This document shows, one piece after another, positions 26,174 through 35,034 of a stretch of 64,000 bases of DNA. Made by a program: the position numbers and the translations under genes. The DNA comes from Kibdelosporangium banguiense. Lineage in GTDB: Bacteria > Actinomycetota > Actinomycetes > Mycobacteriales > Pseudonocardiaceae. The stretch spans positions 5,531,203-5,595,202 of the forward strand of contig NZ_JAGINW010000001.1 in NCBI RefSeq assembly GCF_017876405.1, read 5' to 3'. Each line of letters starts with the position of its first letter. Positions within the stretch are counted from its first letter, which is position 1. The notes under the pieces were generated by a model. That model was not told where the DNA came from. It saw only the letters and a list, made by a program, of their open reading frames with translations, and searched no databases.

Positions 26174-26750
26174 TCAGCCGGTGGTGAGGAGGCGCTCCAG
26201 CCAGTTGTGGCGCGCCGCGACAGCGGCCTTGCTGATCCGTGCTTCGGGAACCTCCCGATCGAAGGCGTGGATTCCGCCGGGCCACACGTGCAACTCGGCC
26301 CTGCCGCCCGCCTGCCAGATCCGGCCGGCGTACTCGAGGACCTCCCTGCATGGCTGAGGCACTGTCGTTGCGGTCATCGAGCATGGGGCACATCAGCAGT
26401 TGGCCGAGCAGGCGGGGACCGCCCTTGTCGCGCACGGTCAGGGCGAGCGCGGCGCTCAGGCCGCCGCCGTGCATGTAGTAGAGCGTCGGCCGCGATGTGG
26501 GTGCGCCGATGGGCGTGCAGATCAGCAGCGGGATCTCGGGATCGCCATGCAGACCGGGCACCGACGGCTGGGAAACGGTGAAGCGCCCGCCGCAGCTGAG
26601 GTCCTCCAGCGCAGCCACAGCGGCGTCGACCTCCGCGCGGATCCCCGGCAGCTTCTCAAGGCTCACCGGCGCCAGCTCCGGCTCTTCGGCCATGTAGGCG
26701 TCGTAAGCGGCCTGAAGTTCGGCGTCGAGTGGAACGGGCGCGGCGGGCAC
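26174..26750 (-). pseudogene. Broken HSL-type alpha/beta hydrolase
   Basis: The frame starting at 26750 encodes a normal esterase N-terminus up to YYMHGGGL, then jumps directly to SAALALTVRDKGGPRLLGQL, so the segment that should hold the GDSAGG nucleophile motif is missing. After LMCPMLDDRNDS the reading frame is lost. The expected C-terminal part continues in another frame (IWQAGGRAELHVWPGGIHAF, ending LERLLTTG, stop at 26174). One internal deletion before LMCP and another deletion with a frameshift after it make it inactive. The intact family member at 18033 is not its close copy by eye. Confidence 0.8.
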
Positions 26751-27028
26751 GGCCTTCCCCCTTCAAGATTCACGCGCGCACGTTAGTGCCCTCGTTCCCT
26801 ACGCGCCAGCCGATTTTCACTACCTCGCCGATCTCGCAGCAGGGCTGGGCGGATCAGCGAGCAAACCGCATCCCGCGCCGCCTGGCGGAAGCCCAGACAT
26901 ATCAGAGTCTCCCTACGCCGACAGGGCTGCATCGGTTTAGCCCGAACGTTCGCTGCGTGCGGGCAGTGCTTGAGCGGGTTGATCGGACCCGGTAAGCATG
27001 GTCTTCCGGGGCGCAGGGAGGAAGCCGG

Positions 27029-29800
27029 ATGACGGTGCAGTTCCGTCTGCTTGGTGATGTCGAGGTGCATGTCGGCGATCGGCCGATCGCGATTGGTTAT
27101 GCACAGCTGCGGTGTGTGTTGGTGGTGCTGCTGGTTGAGGCGAATCATGCGGTCTCGGTTGATCAGCTGGTTGATCGGGTCTGGGGAGATCGGCGTCTTC
27201 CCCGTAGTCCGCGCGCCGCGGTTCAGCACAGTATGACTCTGCTTCGCAGTGCTTTGGCTCCCGCTGAGGGAGTGACGATCGCTCGGAAGTCGGCTGGCTA
27301 TCAACTCACGGTTGACCCTGAGGCGGTTGATCTGCATCGGTTTCGCCGGCTGATCAGGGATGGTAGGGCGGCTGATGATGACGGTCAGGCTGCTGTGCTG
27401 CTTGATCAGGCGTTGAAGTTGTGGCGTGGGGAACCGTTCGCCGGGTTGGGCACTGCTTGGCTGGAATCTGTGCGCGCCACGCTGATTCAGCATCGGCATG
27501 CGGCCCGGCTTGATCTTGTTGATGTTCGGCTTCGGCTCGGCGAGCATGCCGCCCTGCTGCCTGATCTGCTGGCTTGGGTGGGCAAGAATCCGTTGGACGA
27601 ACGCCTGGCGTGTCAGCTCATGGTCGCTCTGTACCGCAGTGGCCGCCCGGCCGACGCGTTGGACCACTACCAACAGGTGCGCTGCCGGTTGGCTGACGAG
27701 CTCGGGACTGACCCGAGTTCGCCGCTGCAACGCCTGCACGAGCAGATCCTCGCGACTGACCCGGCGCTTACGGCTCCCACGGTGCAGGCCGCCGCAATGG
27801 CGGTACCGCACCAACTGCCGGCCCAGCCACGCCTGTTCACGGGTAGGACTTGCGACCTGGCTGGCCTTGATACCACGCTGGCACTGGAAAACACCGTGAC
27901 TGTCAGCGGAATCGGTGGGATAGGCAAGACGTGGCTGGCGTTGCACTGGGCGTACCAGCATCTCGATCGGTTTCCCGATGGCCAGCTCTATGTCAACCTG
28001 CGCGGTTTCGACCCCACCGGGCAACCGATGTCCGCGGCGACCGCGGTTCGCGGTTTCCTTGATGCGCTTGGTGTTGTTCCCGCCTCCGTTCCGTTTGACG
28101 TGGACGCGCAGGTCGGGCTGTATCGCAGTCTGGTCGCGGGCAAACGGATGCTGATATTCCTGGACAACGCCGCCGACAGCACCCAGGTGGCTTCCCTGCT
28201 GCCAGGGAGCCCGACGTGTGTCGTGCTGATCACCAGCCGTCGGCACCTCAGTGGCCTGATTGCCGCGCATGGCACGCGTTCGGTGAACCTGGACCGGTTG
28301 ACCGACGACGAGGCTTACCGGCTGCTGGCCCGGCATCTCGGTGCGGACCGGCTGGCCGCCGAACCCGGTGTGGCGACTGAACTGCTGGATTGCTGTGCGG
28401 GTCTGCCACTGGCGATCAGCATTGTGGCCGCGAGGGCCACAATGCACCGAGGCTTCTCGCTGTCTGTACTCGCCGATGAACTGCGTGACCAGACCGGTCG
28501 GCTGGATGCTCTGGACACCGGCGACAATCTGGTGAACCTCCGGGCCGTGTTCTCGTGGTCCTACCAAGCATTGTCCGCTGAGGCAGCCGACGTGTTCGGT
28601 GCACTTGGTCTCGCCCCGGGCGCGGACATCGGCTTACCCGCGATCGTGAGCCTCACCGCGCTGCCCACCGCCCGCGTCCGTGCCTGTCTACGCGAACTGG
28701 AACAGGCGCACCTGGTCGACCAACACGCCCCAGGTCGCTACCGGATGCATGACCTCGTCCGGCTGTACGCGGGCGAACGTGCCCGCCACGACAAGTCGCC
28801 TGCGGCGCTGCGGCGATTGGTCGATTTCTACGTGCACACCGCGTTCGCCGCTGAGCGACGGTTGGATCCACACCGTGAGCCGATCTGGATCGGGATCCCC
28901 GCCAAAGGCTGTACCCCGCATGAATTCGAGGACGAGCCGGCCGCGATGGCGTGGCTGGCCACCGAGCTCCCGAACCTGCTCGCCGTTCAGAAACTGGCTG
29001 CCGGGCACGGCCGGCATGCCACGGTCTGGCATTTGGCCTGGACGCTGAACACGTTCTTCCGGCGGCGGGGCGACTATCACGATGCCGTCGCGGTGTGGCG
29101 GGCAGGCGTGGCCGCAGCGGACAACTCGGGTGACGGTGCGGCTCAAACTCTTGCCCGGAGAAGCCTCGGCAATGCCTGCGGTGGATTGGGACTTCATTCC
29201 GAAGCCCTGCGGCACCTTCAGCAGGCTCTCACGGTCAGCCGACAGACGGGCGACGTCTCCGGACAGGCCCACGCCCATCACCTTACTGCCGCCCTTTGGG
29301 ACGACTGGGGCGACGACCGGCGGGCACTGGAACACGCCATCCCCGCGTTACGCCTGTTCCAGGAGCTCGACTTGCCGGTGTGGGAGGCCTGGGCGCACAC
29401 CCAGGTGGGCTGGCACCAGGCCCAAGTGGGGGATTACCAGCAGGCGCGCGCTCATTGCGAGGCCGCCCTGACACTGGCCCGCCGCCATCGCGACCGCGAA
29501 CTGGAAGCGACCACATTGGACAGTCTTGGTCATATCGCGCACAACACCGGCTGTCACAGTCAGGCTCTCGACTACTACTGGCAGGCACTCGGCCTGCTCC
29601 GCGACCTGGGCCACGACCACCACGAAGCCGACACCCTGCTTCGCATCGGTCACGCGCACCATGCTCTCGGGCACCACGACATGGCAGTCGCGGCCTGGCG
29701 GCAGGCTCTCGAGCTTTATCAGGCCCAGCGGCGAGCCGATGACGAGGACGGCGTCCGGCAAGAACTGGAAGCCCTTTCCGGCCACCGTTTGTCCGGTTAG
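27029..29800 (+). CDS. AfsR-type SARP regulator with NB-ARC ATPase and TPR domains
   Basis: The 923-residue protein has an OmpR-like winged-helix DNA-binding domain (about 1-95), the bacterial transcriptional activation domain (about 100-250, with PLDERLACQLMVALYRSGR), an NB-ARC ATPase with P-loop GIGGIGKT (294-301) and LIFLDNAAD as Walker B, and C-terminal TPR helices (about 660-915). Such proteins activate antibiotic clusters or development in actinomycetes. No biosynthetic cluster lies in this window; a secreted metallopeptidase gene follows 198 bp later. Codons 536 and 774 are TTA, so translation may depend on the rare leucyl-tRNA. GGAGGAAG precedes the ATG. Confidence 0.92.
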   Translation: MTVQFRLLGDVEVHVGDRPIAIGYAQLRCVLVVLLVEANHAVSVDQLVDRVWGDRRLPRSPRAAVQHSMTLLRSALAPAEGVTIARKSAGYQLTVDPEAVDLHRFRRLIRDGRAADDDGQAAVLLDQALKLWRGEPFAGLGTAWLESVRATLIQHRHAARLDLVDVRLRLGEHAALLPDLLAWVGKNPLDERLACQLMVALYRSGRPADALDHYQQVRCRLADELGTDPSSPLQRLHEQILATDPALTAPTVQAAAMAVPHQLPAQPRLFTGRTCDLAGLDTTLALENTVTVSGIGGIGKTWLALHWAYQHLDRFPDGQLYVNLRGFDPTGQPMSAATAVRGFLDALGVVPASVPFDVDAQVGLYRSLVAGKRMLIFLDNAADSTQVASLLPGSPTCVVLITSRRHLSGLIAAHGTRSVNLDRLTDDEAYRLLARHLGADRLAAEPGVATELLDCCAGLPLAISIVAARATMHRGFSLSVLADELRDQTGRLDALDTGDNLVNLRAVFSWSYQALSAEAADVFGALGLAPGADIGLPAIVSLTALPTARVRACLRELEQAHLVDQHAPGRYRMHDLVRLYAGERARHDKSPAALRRLVDFYVHTAFAAERRLDPHREPIWIGIPAKGCTPHEFEDEPAAMAWLATELPNLLAVQKLAAGHGRHATVWHLAWTLNTFFRRRGDYHDAVAVWRAGVAAADNSGDGAAQTLARRSLGNACGGLGLHSEALRHLQQALTVSRQTGDVSGQAHAHHLTAALWDDWGDDRRALEHAIPALRLFQELDLPVWEAWAHTQVGWHQAQVGDYQQARAHCEAALTLARRHRDRELEATTLDSLGHIAHNTGCHSQALDYYWQALGLLRDLGHDHHEADTLLRIGHAHHALGHHDMAVAAWRQALELYQAQRRADDEDGVRQELEALSGHRLSG

Positions 29801-29998
29801 GAACGCCGGCGGTTGTCAAGAATCCATCGGATGGTTTCCGGGCCTTTGTTTCGGGTTGATTGTCCTTTTTGTCTCCGGAAATGTCGTAATTCAATTATGG
29901 TTATACGTTAATGAAGTCCATTGCTTGTCCGATGGACAACGGGCGGCGAAGCTTGATCTCTCGTTTTCGTTATCCGCCCTGCTCTAGGAGACGAATCA

Positions 29999-32230
29999 AT
30001 GCTGTTGAGACCTGCCGTCTTAGCCGTGGCGGGCGCGCTTGCCGTTGCCTCGGTCACCGCGGCGACCGCACAGGCCGCGCCGCCGTCCAGTAGTGTGGAA
30101 GCGTTGGTCGCCGGACGTTCGCCGGTTCTGTATGCCAGTCAGGATGACGCTTTTGTCCAGCGCAAGGTTATTTCGTCCGCTGGGTTGAAGTATGTCCAGT
30201 ATGACCGTACTTACAAGGGTCTGCCGGTTTACGGCGGCGACTTCGTGGTGGTCACGAATGACGCGGGCCAGGTGCTGAACACGTCGGTCGCGCAGGAAAC
30301 CTCGATCAATCTGGCCAGCACGACGCCGGTGGTCACGAAAGCCAAGGCCGAGTCGATCGCCCGCGCGCAGCTGTCCACCGTGGACAATGTGGGTGGCGCG
30401 ACGCTGATCACGTACGCCCTCGGCACGCCCCGGCTTGCCTGGGAGAGCACGGTTTCCGGCCGGGACGCGGAAGGCCCGAGCAAGCTCAGCGTCATCGTCG
30501 ACGCGCTGAACGGGACCGTCCTGCACACCCAGGAGCGCATCTTCAACGGTGACGCCACCAGTGGCTGGAACGGCCCGAGCCCGGTGCACATCGACACCAC
30601 GCACTCCGGCAGCACGTACTCCTTGCGTGACCCCGCACTGACCAATGTCAGCTGCCAGAACGCGTCCGGCAACTCCGTGTTCAGCGGCCCGGACGACTTG
30701 TGGGGCAACGGGAACCCGACCGACCGGGAGACCGCTTGCGCGGACGCGTTGTTCGCCGCGCAGACCGAGAGCAAGATGCTGTCGCAGTGGCTGGGCCGTA
30801 ACGGTTTTGACGGCAACGGCGGCGGCTGGCCGATCCGGGTCGGCCTCAACGACGTGAACGCGTACTACGACGGCAGCCAGGTCCAGATCGGCCACAACAA
30901 CGCCAACCAGTGGATCAGCTCGATCGACGTCGTCGCCCACGAGCACGGCCACGGCATCGACGACCACACTCCCGGCGGCATTTCCGGTGCGGGCACGCAG
31001 GAGTTCGTGGCCGACGTGTTCGGCACCGCGACCGAGTGGTTCGCCAACGAGCCGTCCCAGTTCGACGGCCCGGACTACACCATCGGCGAGCGCATCAACC
31101 TGGTCGGCAACGGCCCGATCCGCAACATGTACAACCCGTCGGCCCTCAACCACCCGAACTGCTACTCCAGCTCCATCCCGTCCACCGAGGTGCACGCCGC
31201 GGCCGGGCCCGGCAACCACTGGTTCTACCTGCTTGCCGAGGGCAGCAAGCCGACCAACGGCCAGCCTGCCAGCTCGACCTGCAACAACAGCACGGTGACC
31301 GGCATCGGCATCCAGAAGGCGCTGAAGATCTTCTACAACGCCATGCTGATCAAGACCACCGCCAGCTCGTACCTGCGCTACCGGACGTGGACGCTGACCG
31401 CGGCCAAGAACCTGTACCCCGGCAGCTGCGCGGAGTTCAACACCGTCAAGGCCGCGTGGGACGCGGTGAGCGTGCCCGCGCAGTCCGCCGACCCGACCTG
31501 TACTCCAAGCGGTACAACGGTTTCGGTGACCAACCCGGGCAACCAGTCGGGCACGGTCGGCTCCGCGGTCAACCTGCAGCTCGCTGCGACCGGCGGCACC
31601 ACGCCGTACACCTGGACCGCAACGGGCCTGCCTACTGGAACGACGATCTCCTCGTCCGGCCTGATCTCCGGGACGCCGTCGGCCACGGGCACGTTCAACG
31701 TGACAGCCACCGCGACAGACAGCGCCAACCGCAGCGGTTCCGCGTCGTTCACGTGGTCCATCGGCGATATAGGTAACTGCTCCGGCCAGAAACTGGGCAA
31801 TCCCGGCTTCGAGTCCGGCAATACAGTGTGGACCGCGACCACCGGCGTGATCGGTCAGAACCGTGCCGCACAACCGACTCACGGCGGCACGTGGAACGCC
31901 TGGCTCAATGGTTCCGGTCGCACGGGGACGGCTTCGTTGTCGCAGTCGGTGAGCATTCCGTCCGGCTGCAAGGCGAGCCTGACGTTCTTCCTGCACATCG
32001 ACACGGCGGAAACCACTTCGTCGATCCAGTACGACAAACTGACCGTCACCGCGGGTAGCACAACCCTGGCGACGTATTCGAACCTGAACAAGGCCGCCGG
32101 TTACTCGCAGAAGACGTTCGACGTCTCCGCGTTCGCCGGTCAGACCGTCACCATCAAGTTCAACGGCACTGAGGACAGCTCACTGCAGACGTCGTTCGTC
32201 GTCGACGACACGGCTCTGACGCTCAGCTAG
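29999..32230 (+). CDS. Secreted M4 family metallopeptidase with Ig-like and C-terminal beta domains
   Basis: The 743-residue preproprotein has a signal peptide (cleavage near AQA/APP), an FTP/PepSY propeptide (about 35-185), and a thermolysin-type catalytic domain with zinc motif HEHGH (314-318) and third ligand Glu335 in GTQEFVADVFG. It continues with a putative Ig domain (about 505-585, VTNPGNQSGTVGSAVNLQL and SGLISGTPSATGTFNVTATA) and a C-terminal jelly-roll-like domain (about 595-743). It should be secreted and self-activating. Leu8 in the signal peptide is a TTA codon. AGGAGA precedes the start. Its Ig domain resembles the small secreted protein encoded convergently next door. Confidence 0.92.
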   Translation: MLLRPAVLAVAGALAVASVTAATAQAAPPSSSVEALVAGRSPVLYASQDDAFVQRKVISSAGLKYVQYDRTYKGLPVYGGDFVVVTNDAGQVLNTSVAQETSINLASTTPVVTKAKAESIARAQLSTVDNVGGATLITYALGTPRLAWESTVSGRDAEGPSKLSVIVDALNGTVLHTQERIFNGDATSGWNGPSPVHIDTTHSGSTYSLRDPALTNVSCQNASGNSVFSGPDDLWGNGNPTDRETACADALFAAQTESKMLSQWLGRNGFDGNGGGWPIRVGLNDVNAYYDGSQVQIGHNNANQWISSIDVVAHEHGHGIDDHTPGGISGAGTQEFVADVFGTATEWFANEPSQFDGPDYTIGERINLVGNGPIRNMYNPSALNHPNCYSSSIPSTEVHAAAGPGNHWFYLLAEGSKPTNGQPASSTCNNSTVTGIGIQKALKIFYNAMLIKTTASSYLRYRTWTLTAAKNLYPGSCAEFNTVKAAWDAVSVPAQSADPTCTPSGTTVSVTNPGNQSGTVGSAVNLQLAATGGTTPYTWTATGLPTGTTISSSGLISGTPSATGTFNVTATATDSANRSGSASFTWSIGDIGNCSGQKLGNPGFESGNTVWTATTGVIGQNRAAQPTHGGTWNAWLNGSGRTGTASLSQSVSIPSGCKASLTFFLHIDTAETTSSIQYDKLTVTAGSTTLATYSNLNKAAGYSQKTFDVSAFAGQTVTIKFNGTEDSSLQTSFVVDDTALTLS

Positions 32231-32246
32231 AAAACACCGAGGGCGC

Positions 32247-32278
32247 GGCGCGCGGTCAGTTCGTACTGATCGCGCGCC
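32247..32278. terminator. Bidirectional terminator hairpin
   Basis: GGCGCGCGGTCAGT pairs with ACTGATCGCGCGCC (one G-U wobble, four-base loop TCGT). It lies between the converging metallopeptidase gene and the Ig-like protein gene. Confidence 0.8.
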
Positions 32279-32281
32279 TGC

Positions 32282-32680
32282 TCAGCAGGTACGGCACTCC
32301 CGGGGCACCTGGATGGTGAAGGTCGCACTGCTCGACGACCCGGCTGTGTCCGTCGCGGTGACTGTCACGGTGTAGATGCCGGCCGACGCGATTCCGGAGA
32401 TCACGCCCGTCGACGCGTTGATACCCAGCCACCGGCTCAGTCCGGTCGCCGACCACGTGTACGCCGGTGCACCGCCGGTCGCCGTGATCTGAAGGCGGAC
32501 CGGATCGAACTCGACGAACCGCTGATTGCCAGGATTGACCACGCTCAGTGCACTGGCAGTCAATTGTGGCGCCGTGCTCTGAGCACTGGCGGGGATTGTA
32601 GTGATCATGGTCAGGGCAAGTGCCGCGACAGCGGCCATGCAAAGCCCGGCTAATCGCCGGATCACAGAAGGTTTGGCCAT
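32282..32680 (-). CDS. Small secreted protein with one putative Ig (He_PIG-type) domain
   Basis: The 132-residue product has a signal peptide (LCMAAVAALALTMITTIPAS, cleavage near ASA/QST) and a single cadherin/Ig-like domain with the motifs LSVVNPGNQRF, ITATGGAPAYTWSATGL and STGVISGIASAGIYTVTVTAT. That pattern matches the Ig domain of the adjacent M4 peptidase. No catalytic part is present. The start is uncertain because no good ribosome site precedes the ATG at 32680; ATG 32728 is an alternative. The CebR-type box at 32829 lies upstream, between it and the divergent dehydrogenase gene, so it could be part of the cellulose response. Confidence 0.7.
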   Translation of the reverse strand: MAKPSVIRRLAGLCMAAVAALALTMITTIPASAQSTAPQLTASALSVVNPGNQRFVEFDPVRLQITATGGAPAYTWSATGLSRWLGINASTGVISGIASAGIYTVTVTATDTAGSSSSATFTIQVPRECRTC

Positions 32681-32828
32681 GCGGCTATCGTGGGCCGCCT
32701 GACCCGGCAACGACACTGTCCGGGCCATGGTTGCGTTGTCCGGCCTATCGGTGATGAGCCGGAAGAGCCACAGCGAGTCCGCCCCAGGGCCGAACCATGA
32801 TTGACAAGCGGTGCGGCACCGAGCCAGT

Positions 32829-32844
32829 CTGGGAGCGCTCCCAG
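32829..32844. promoter_or_regulatory. CebR-type operator upstream of the CBM2-fused dehydrogenase
   Basis: CTGGGAGCGCTCCCAG is a perfect palindrome containing the 14-bp TGGGAGCGCTCCCA sequence known as the CebR binding site in streptomycetes, where cellobiose releases the repressor. It ends 37 bp before the start at 32882. The identical 16-mer occurs at 36381 and 37428. Confidence 0.9.
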
Positions 32845-32881
32845 AAAGTTTGGGGAGTCCCTGCGAGTATGGGAGTGAACC

Positions 32882-34384
32882 ATGTGGCGACATCAACGAA
32901 GTTGTCGAGGCATGATCGTCGCGGCCGTGCTGCTCGGCTGCGCGCAAGCACCGGCCGAGGCGCGAAGTGCTGTGGTGGCGGCGCCTCCATCGCTGGACCA
33001 GATCACCGTCACGACTACTCAGGTGGCCTTCGGACTGCGCCGGCCGACGGCGATCGTGGCACCGAAGGACGGTAGCGGACGGCTGTTCATCACTGAGAAG
33101 TCCGGCACGGTAAGGGTTTTCCATCCGGATACCGGGCTGGCGACGGCGCCGCTGTTCAGCATCCAGGACCGGGTGAGTGAGACCGGGAACGAGCGAGGGC
33201 TGCTGGGAATCGCTGTGTCCCCGGCCTTCACACAGGATCAGTCGCTCTATCTGGCCTACACCCGGGTTCCTGACAGTGCGGTCACATTGGCCCGATACCG
33301 GTTGACGGACGGGCGAGTCGAGGAGTTGCTGACTCAGGAACACGCCACGTACTGGAACCATAACGGTGGCCAGCTGGCGTTCGGGTCCGATGGCCTGCTC
33401 TACTGGTCGATCGGTGACGGCGGGGACGCGGGCGATCCGTTCCGTAGTGGCCAGCGTCTGGATACGTTGCTGGGCAAGATTCTTCGGCTGGATGTCAGCC
33501 GCACGTGTGGTGCGCTTCCGTACTGCATACCGCCGACGAACCCGTTCGTCAGCACGGCGGGTGCGCGAGGGGAGATCTGGGCGTACGGCCTGCGCAACGC
33601 GTGGAAGTTCTCAGTGGATCCGGCCGATGGGTCGTTGTGGATCGGGGATGTCGGTCAGGGCGCGGTCGAAGAGATCGACCACCTGGCGGCCGGTGCGGGT
33701 GGTGCGAACTTCGGGTGGTCCTGCCGGGAAGGCCGGCAGGTCTTCGATGCCAGCCGGTGCACGCCTGCAACCGTGTACACCGACCCGGTGTTCACCTATC
33801 CCACCTCTGTCGACGGGTGCGCGGTGATCGGCGGGGTCGTCTATCGGGGGTCGCGTTACGCCGATGTGGCTGCCGGTACGTATCTCGCCTCGGACTATTG
33901 CACCAACCCGGCGTGGGCGTTGCGCAAGAACTCCGACGGAACGTACGCACAGGCCAGGATCGGCGAGCTCCCCATCCAGGTGACGGGTTTCGGCACGGAT
34001 GCCGCCGGAGAGATCTACCTGGTCAACGATCTGCCCGGGCAGCTGCACAAAGTCGGCTTCGCACGCAAGCTGAACTGTACTGTCAGCTACCAGGTGCAGT
34101 CCGAGTGGGGCTACGGATTCACCGCGTCGGTCACGATCACCAACAACAGCACCACGCCGATCAATGGCTGGCGGCTGCGGTGGGCGTACGCGGACGGGCA
34201 GAAGGTCACCAGCGCGTGGAATGCCACTGTGACCCAGGACGGTTCGACGGTCTCGGCCGCCAACGCGAACTGGAACGCGGTCATCGAGGCAGGCAAGTCG
34301 GTGAACTTCGGGTTCATCGCGTCGCGCAACGGACCCAATACCCCGCCTGCGGCGTTCGCTTTGAACGACGCAGGCTGCCGCTAG
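32882..34384 (+). CDS. Sugar dehydrogenase-fold (GSDH, AA12-like) protein fused to CBM2
   Basis: The 500-residue product has an export signal with a lipobox-like LLGC (Cys20). A six-bladed beta-propeller of the glucose/sorbosone dehydrogenase family follows (about 40-395): FGLRRPTAIVAPKDGSGRLF, NERGLLGIAVSPAF, the catalytic-type His160 in YWNHNGGQLAFG, Arg238 in YGLRNAWKFS, and ASDYC. A C-terminal CBM2 (398-500) ends in DAGCR with flanking cysteines. The family oxidises sugars with PQQ, though some members lack the cofactor. GGGAG precedes the ATG, and a CebR-type box lies in the promoter. The neighbours suggest a role in oxidative cellulose attack, possibly as electron donor to the LPMO at 35035. 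Confidence 0.85.
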   Translation: MWRHQRSCRGMIVAAVLLGCAQAPAEARSAVVAAPPSLDQITVTTTQVAFGLRRPTAIVAPKDGSGRLFITEKSGTVRVFHPDTGLATAPLFSIQDRVSETGNERGLLGIAVSPAFTQDQSLYLAYTRVPDSAVTLARYRLTDGRVEELLTQEHATYWNHNGGQLAFGSDGLLYWSIGDGGDAGDPFRSGQRLDTLLGKILRLDVSRTCGALPYCIPPTNPFVSTAGARGEIWAYGLRNAWKFSVDPADGSLWIGDVGQGAVEEIDHLAAGAGGANFGWSCREGRQVFDASRCTPATVYTDPVFTYPTSVDGCAVIGGVVYRGSRYADVAAGTYLASDYCTNPAWALRKNSDGTYAQARIGELPIQVTGFGTDAAGEIYLVNDLPGQLHKVGFARKLNCTVSYQVQSEWGYGFTASVTITNNSTTPINGWRLRWAYADGQKVTSAWNATVTQDGSTVSAANANWNAVIEAGKSVNFGFIASRNGPNTPPAAFALNDAGCR

Positions 34385-34394
34385 ACGAACAAGC

Positions 34395-34421
34395 GCCTGC
34401 CGTCCTCAGTGGACGGCAGGC
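34395..34421. terminator. Bidirectional terminator hairpin
   Basis: GCCTGCCGTCC and GGACGGCAGGC form a perfect 11-bp stem with a five-base loop, placed between the converging dehydrogenase and lipoprotein genes. Confidence 0.8.
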
Positions 34422-34425
34422 CTAT

Positions 34426-34977
34426 TCAGTGGTGATTCCAGGTGACGAAGGTACAACCATCGACGTCAGCTGCCACCGTGTCGGCATTGGGGATGTCGAC
34501 CGGCCTGCACCACAGGTAGCGCAGGCCGAGGCGTTCGATGCCGAGTTCCCCCGCGGTGACCGCGAATCCGTTGCCGAAGGCCCAGTCCGGGTTGTCCGAC
34601 AGCTGCCCGGCCGACATTCCACGTTGCCAGAACTCCTGCAGAGCCCGCTGCCGGCCCGGTTTGAACACGACCAGGCCCAGCTTGGCGTACGGCTTCACCG
34701 AGCACGTCGCCCACTCCGCGACGAACGGCTCGTACCAGGAGTACCGCTGCGGACCGAGATAGTCGGCGAGTTCCTCTTTGGACGCCGGTTCGACGTTGTC
34801 GCATTCGTCGGTGGACTGTTGCACCCATGTGGACACATCGTTCAACGAGGTGAGATGCCGGCCAAGTGCCGCGGTGCCGGAACTGCCCGGTGCGGCATGA
34901 TGGTTGCCGTGCTGCGGCTCACCGGAGCAGCCGGCCAGCAGGGATACAGCCGCCACGGCGACGAGGAACCGCCACAT
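34426..34977 (-). CDS. Lipoprotein of unknown function
   Basis: The 183-residue product has a short signal with lipobox SLLAGC and a mature part of about 165 residues that I do not recognise. It contains a cysteine in DECDNVEP, a tryptophan-rich segment YSWYEPFVAEWATCSV, and ends in CTFVTWNHH. A good AAGGAAGG ribosome site precedes the ATG at 34977, supporting this start over one at 35013. It lies downstream of the LPMO gene on the same strand, after a hairpin, so it may be partly cotranscribed with the cellulose-response genes. Confidence 0.7.
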   Translation of the reverse strand: MWRFLVAVAAVSLLAGCSGEPQHGNHHAAPGSSGTAALGRHLTSLNDVSTWVQQSTDECDNVEPASKEELADYLGPQRYSWYEPFVAEWATCSVKPYAKLGLVVFKPGRQRALQEFWQRGMSAGQLSDNPDWAFGNGFAVTAGELGIERLGLRYLWCRPVDIPNADTVAADVDGCTFVTWNHH

Positions 34978-34992
34978 GTCGATCCTTCCTTC

Positions 34993-35022
34993 GGGCTGGG
35001 CACGCCTTGGCATGCCCAGCCC
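34993..35022. terminator. Hairpin after the LPMO gene
   Basis: GGGCTGGGCA and TGCCCAGCCC form a perfect 10-bp stem with a ten-base loop, 12 bp beyond the LPMO stop codon on the reverse strand. It would end or attenuate LPMO transcription before the lipoprotein gene. Confidence 0.65.
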
Positions 35023-35034
35023 ACAGGTCGTCCG

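Noticed and set aside
26783..28567. 594-codon open frame antisense to the SARP gene
   Set aside because: It is an antisense shadow of the SARP domain region with no recognisable motifs; high-GC genes often leave such frames open.
30020..31996. 658-codon open frame antisense to the M4 peptidase
   Set aside because: It is antisense to an unmistakable thermolysin-type gene and its translation is V/G/R-rich without domains.
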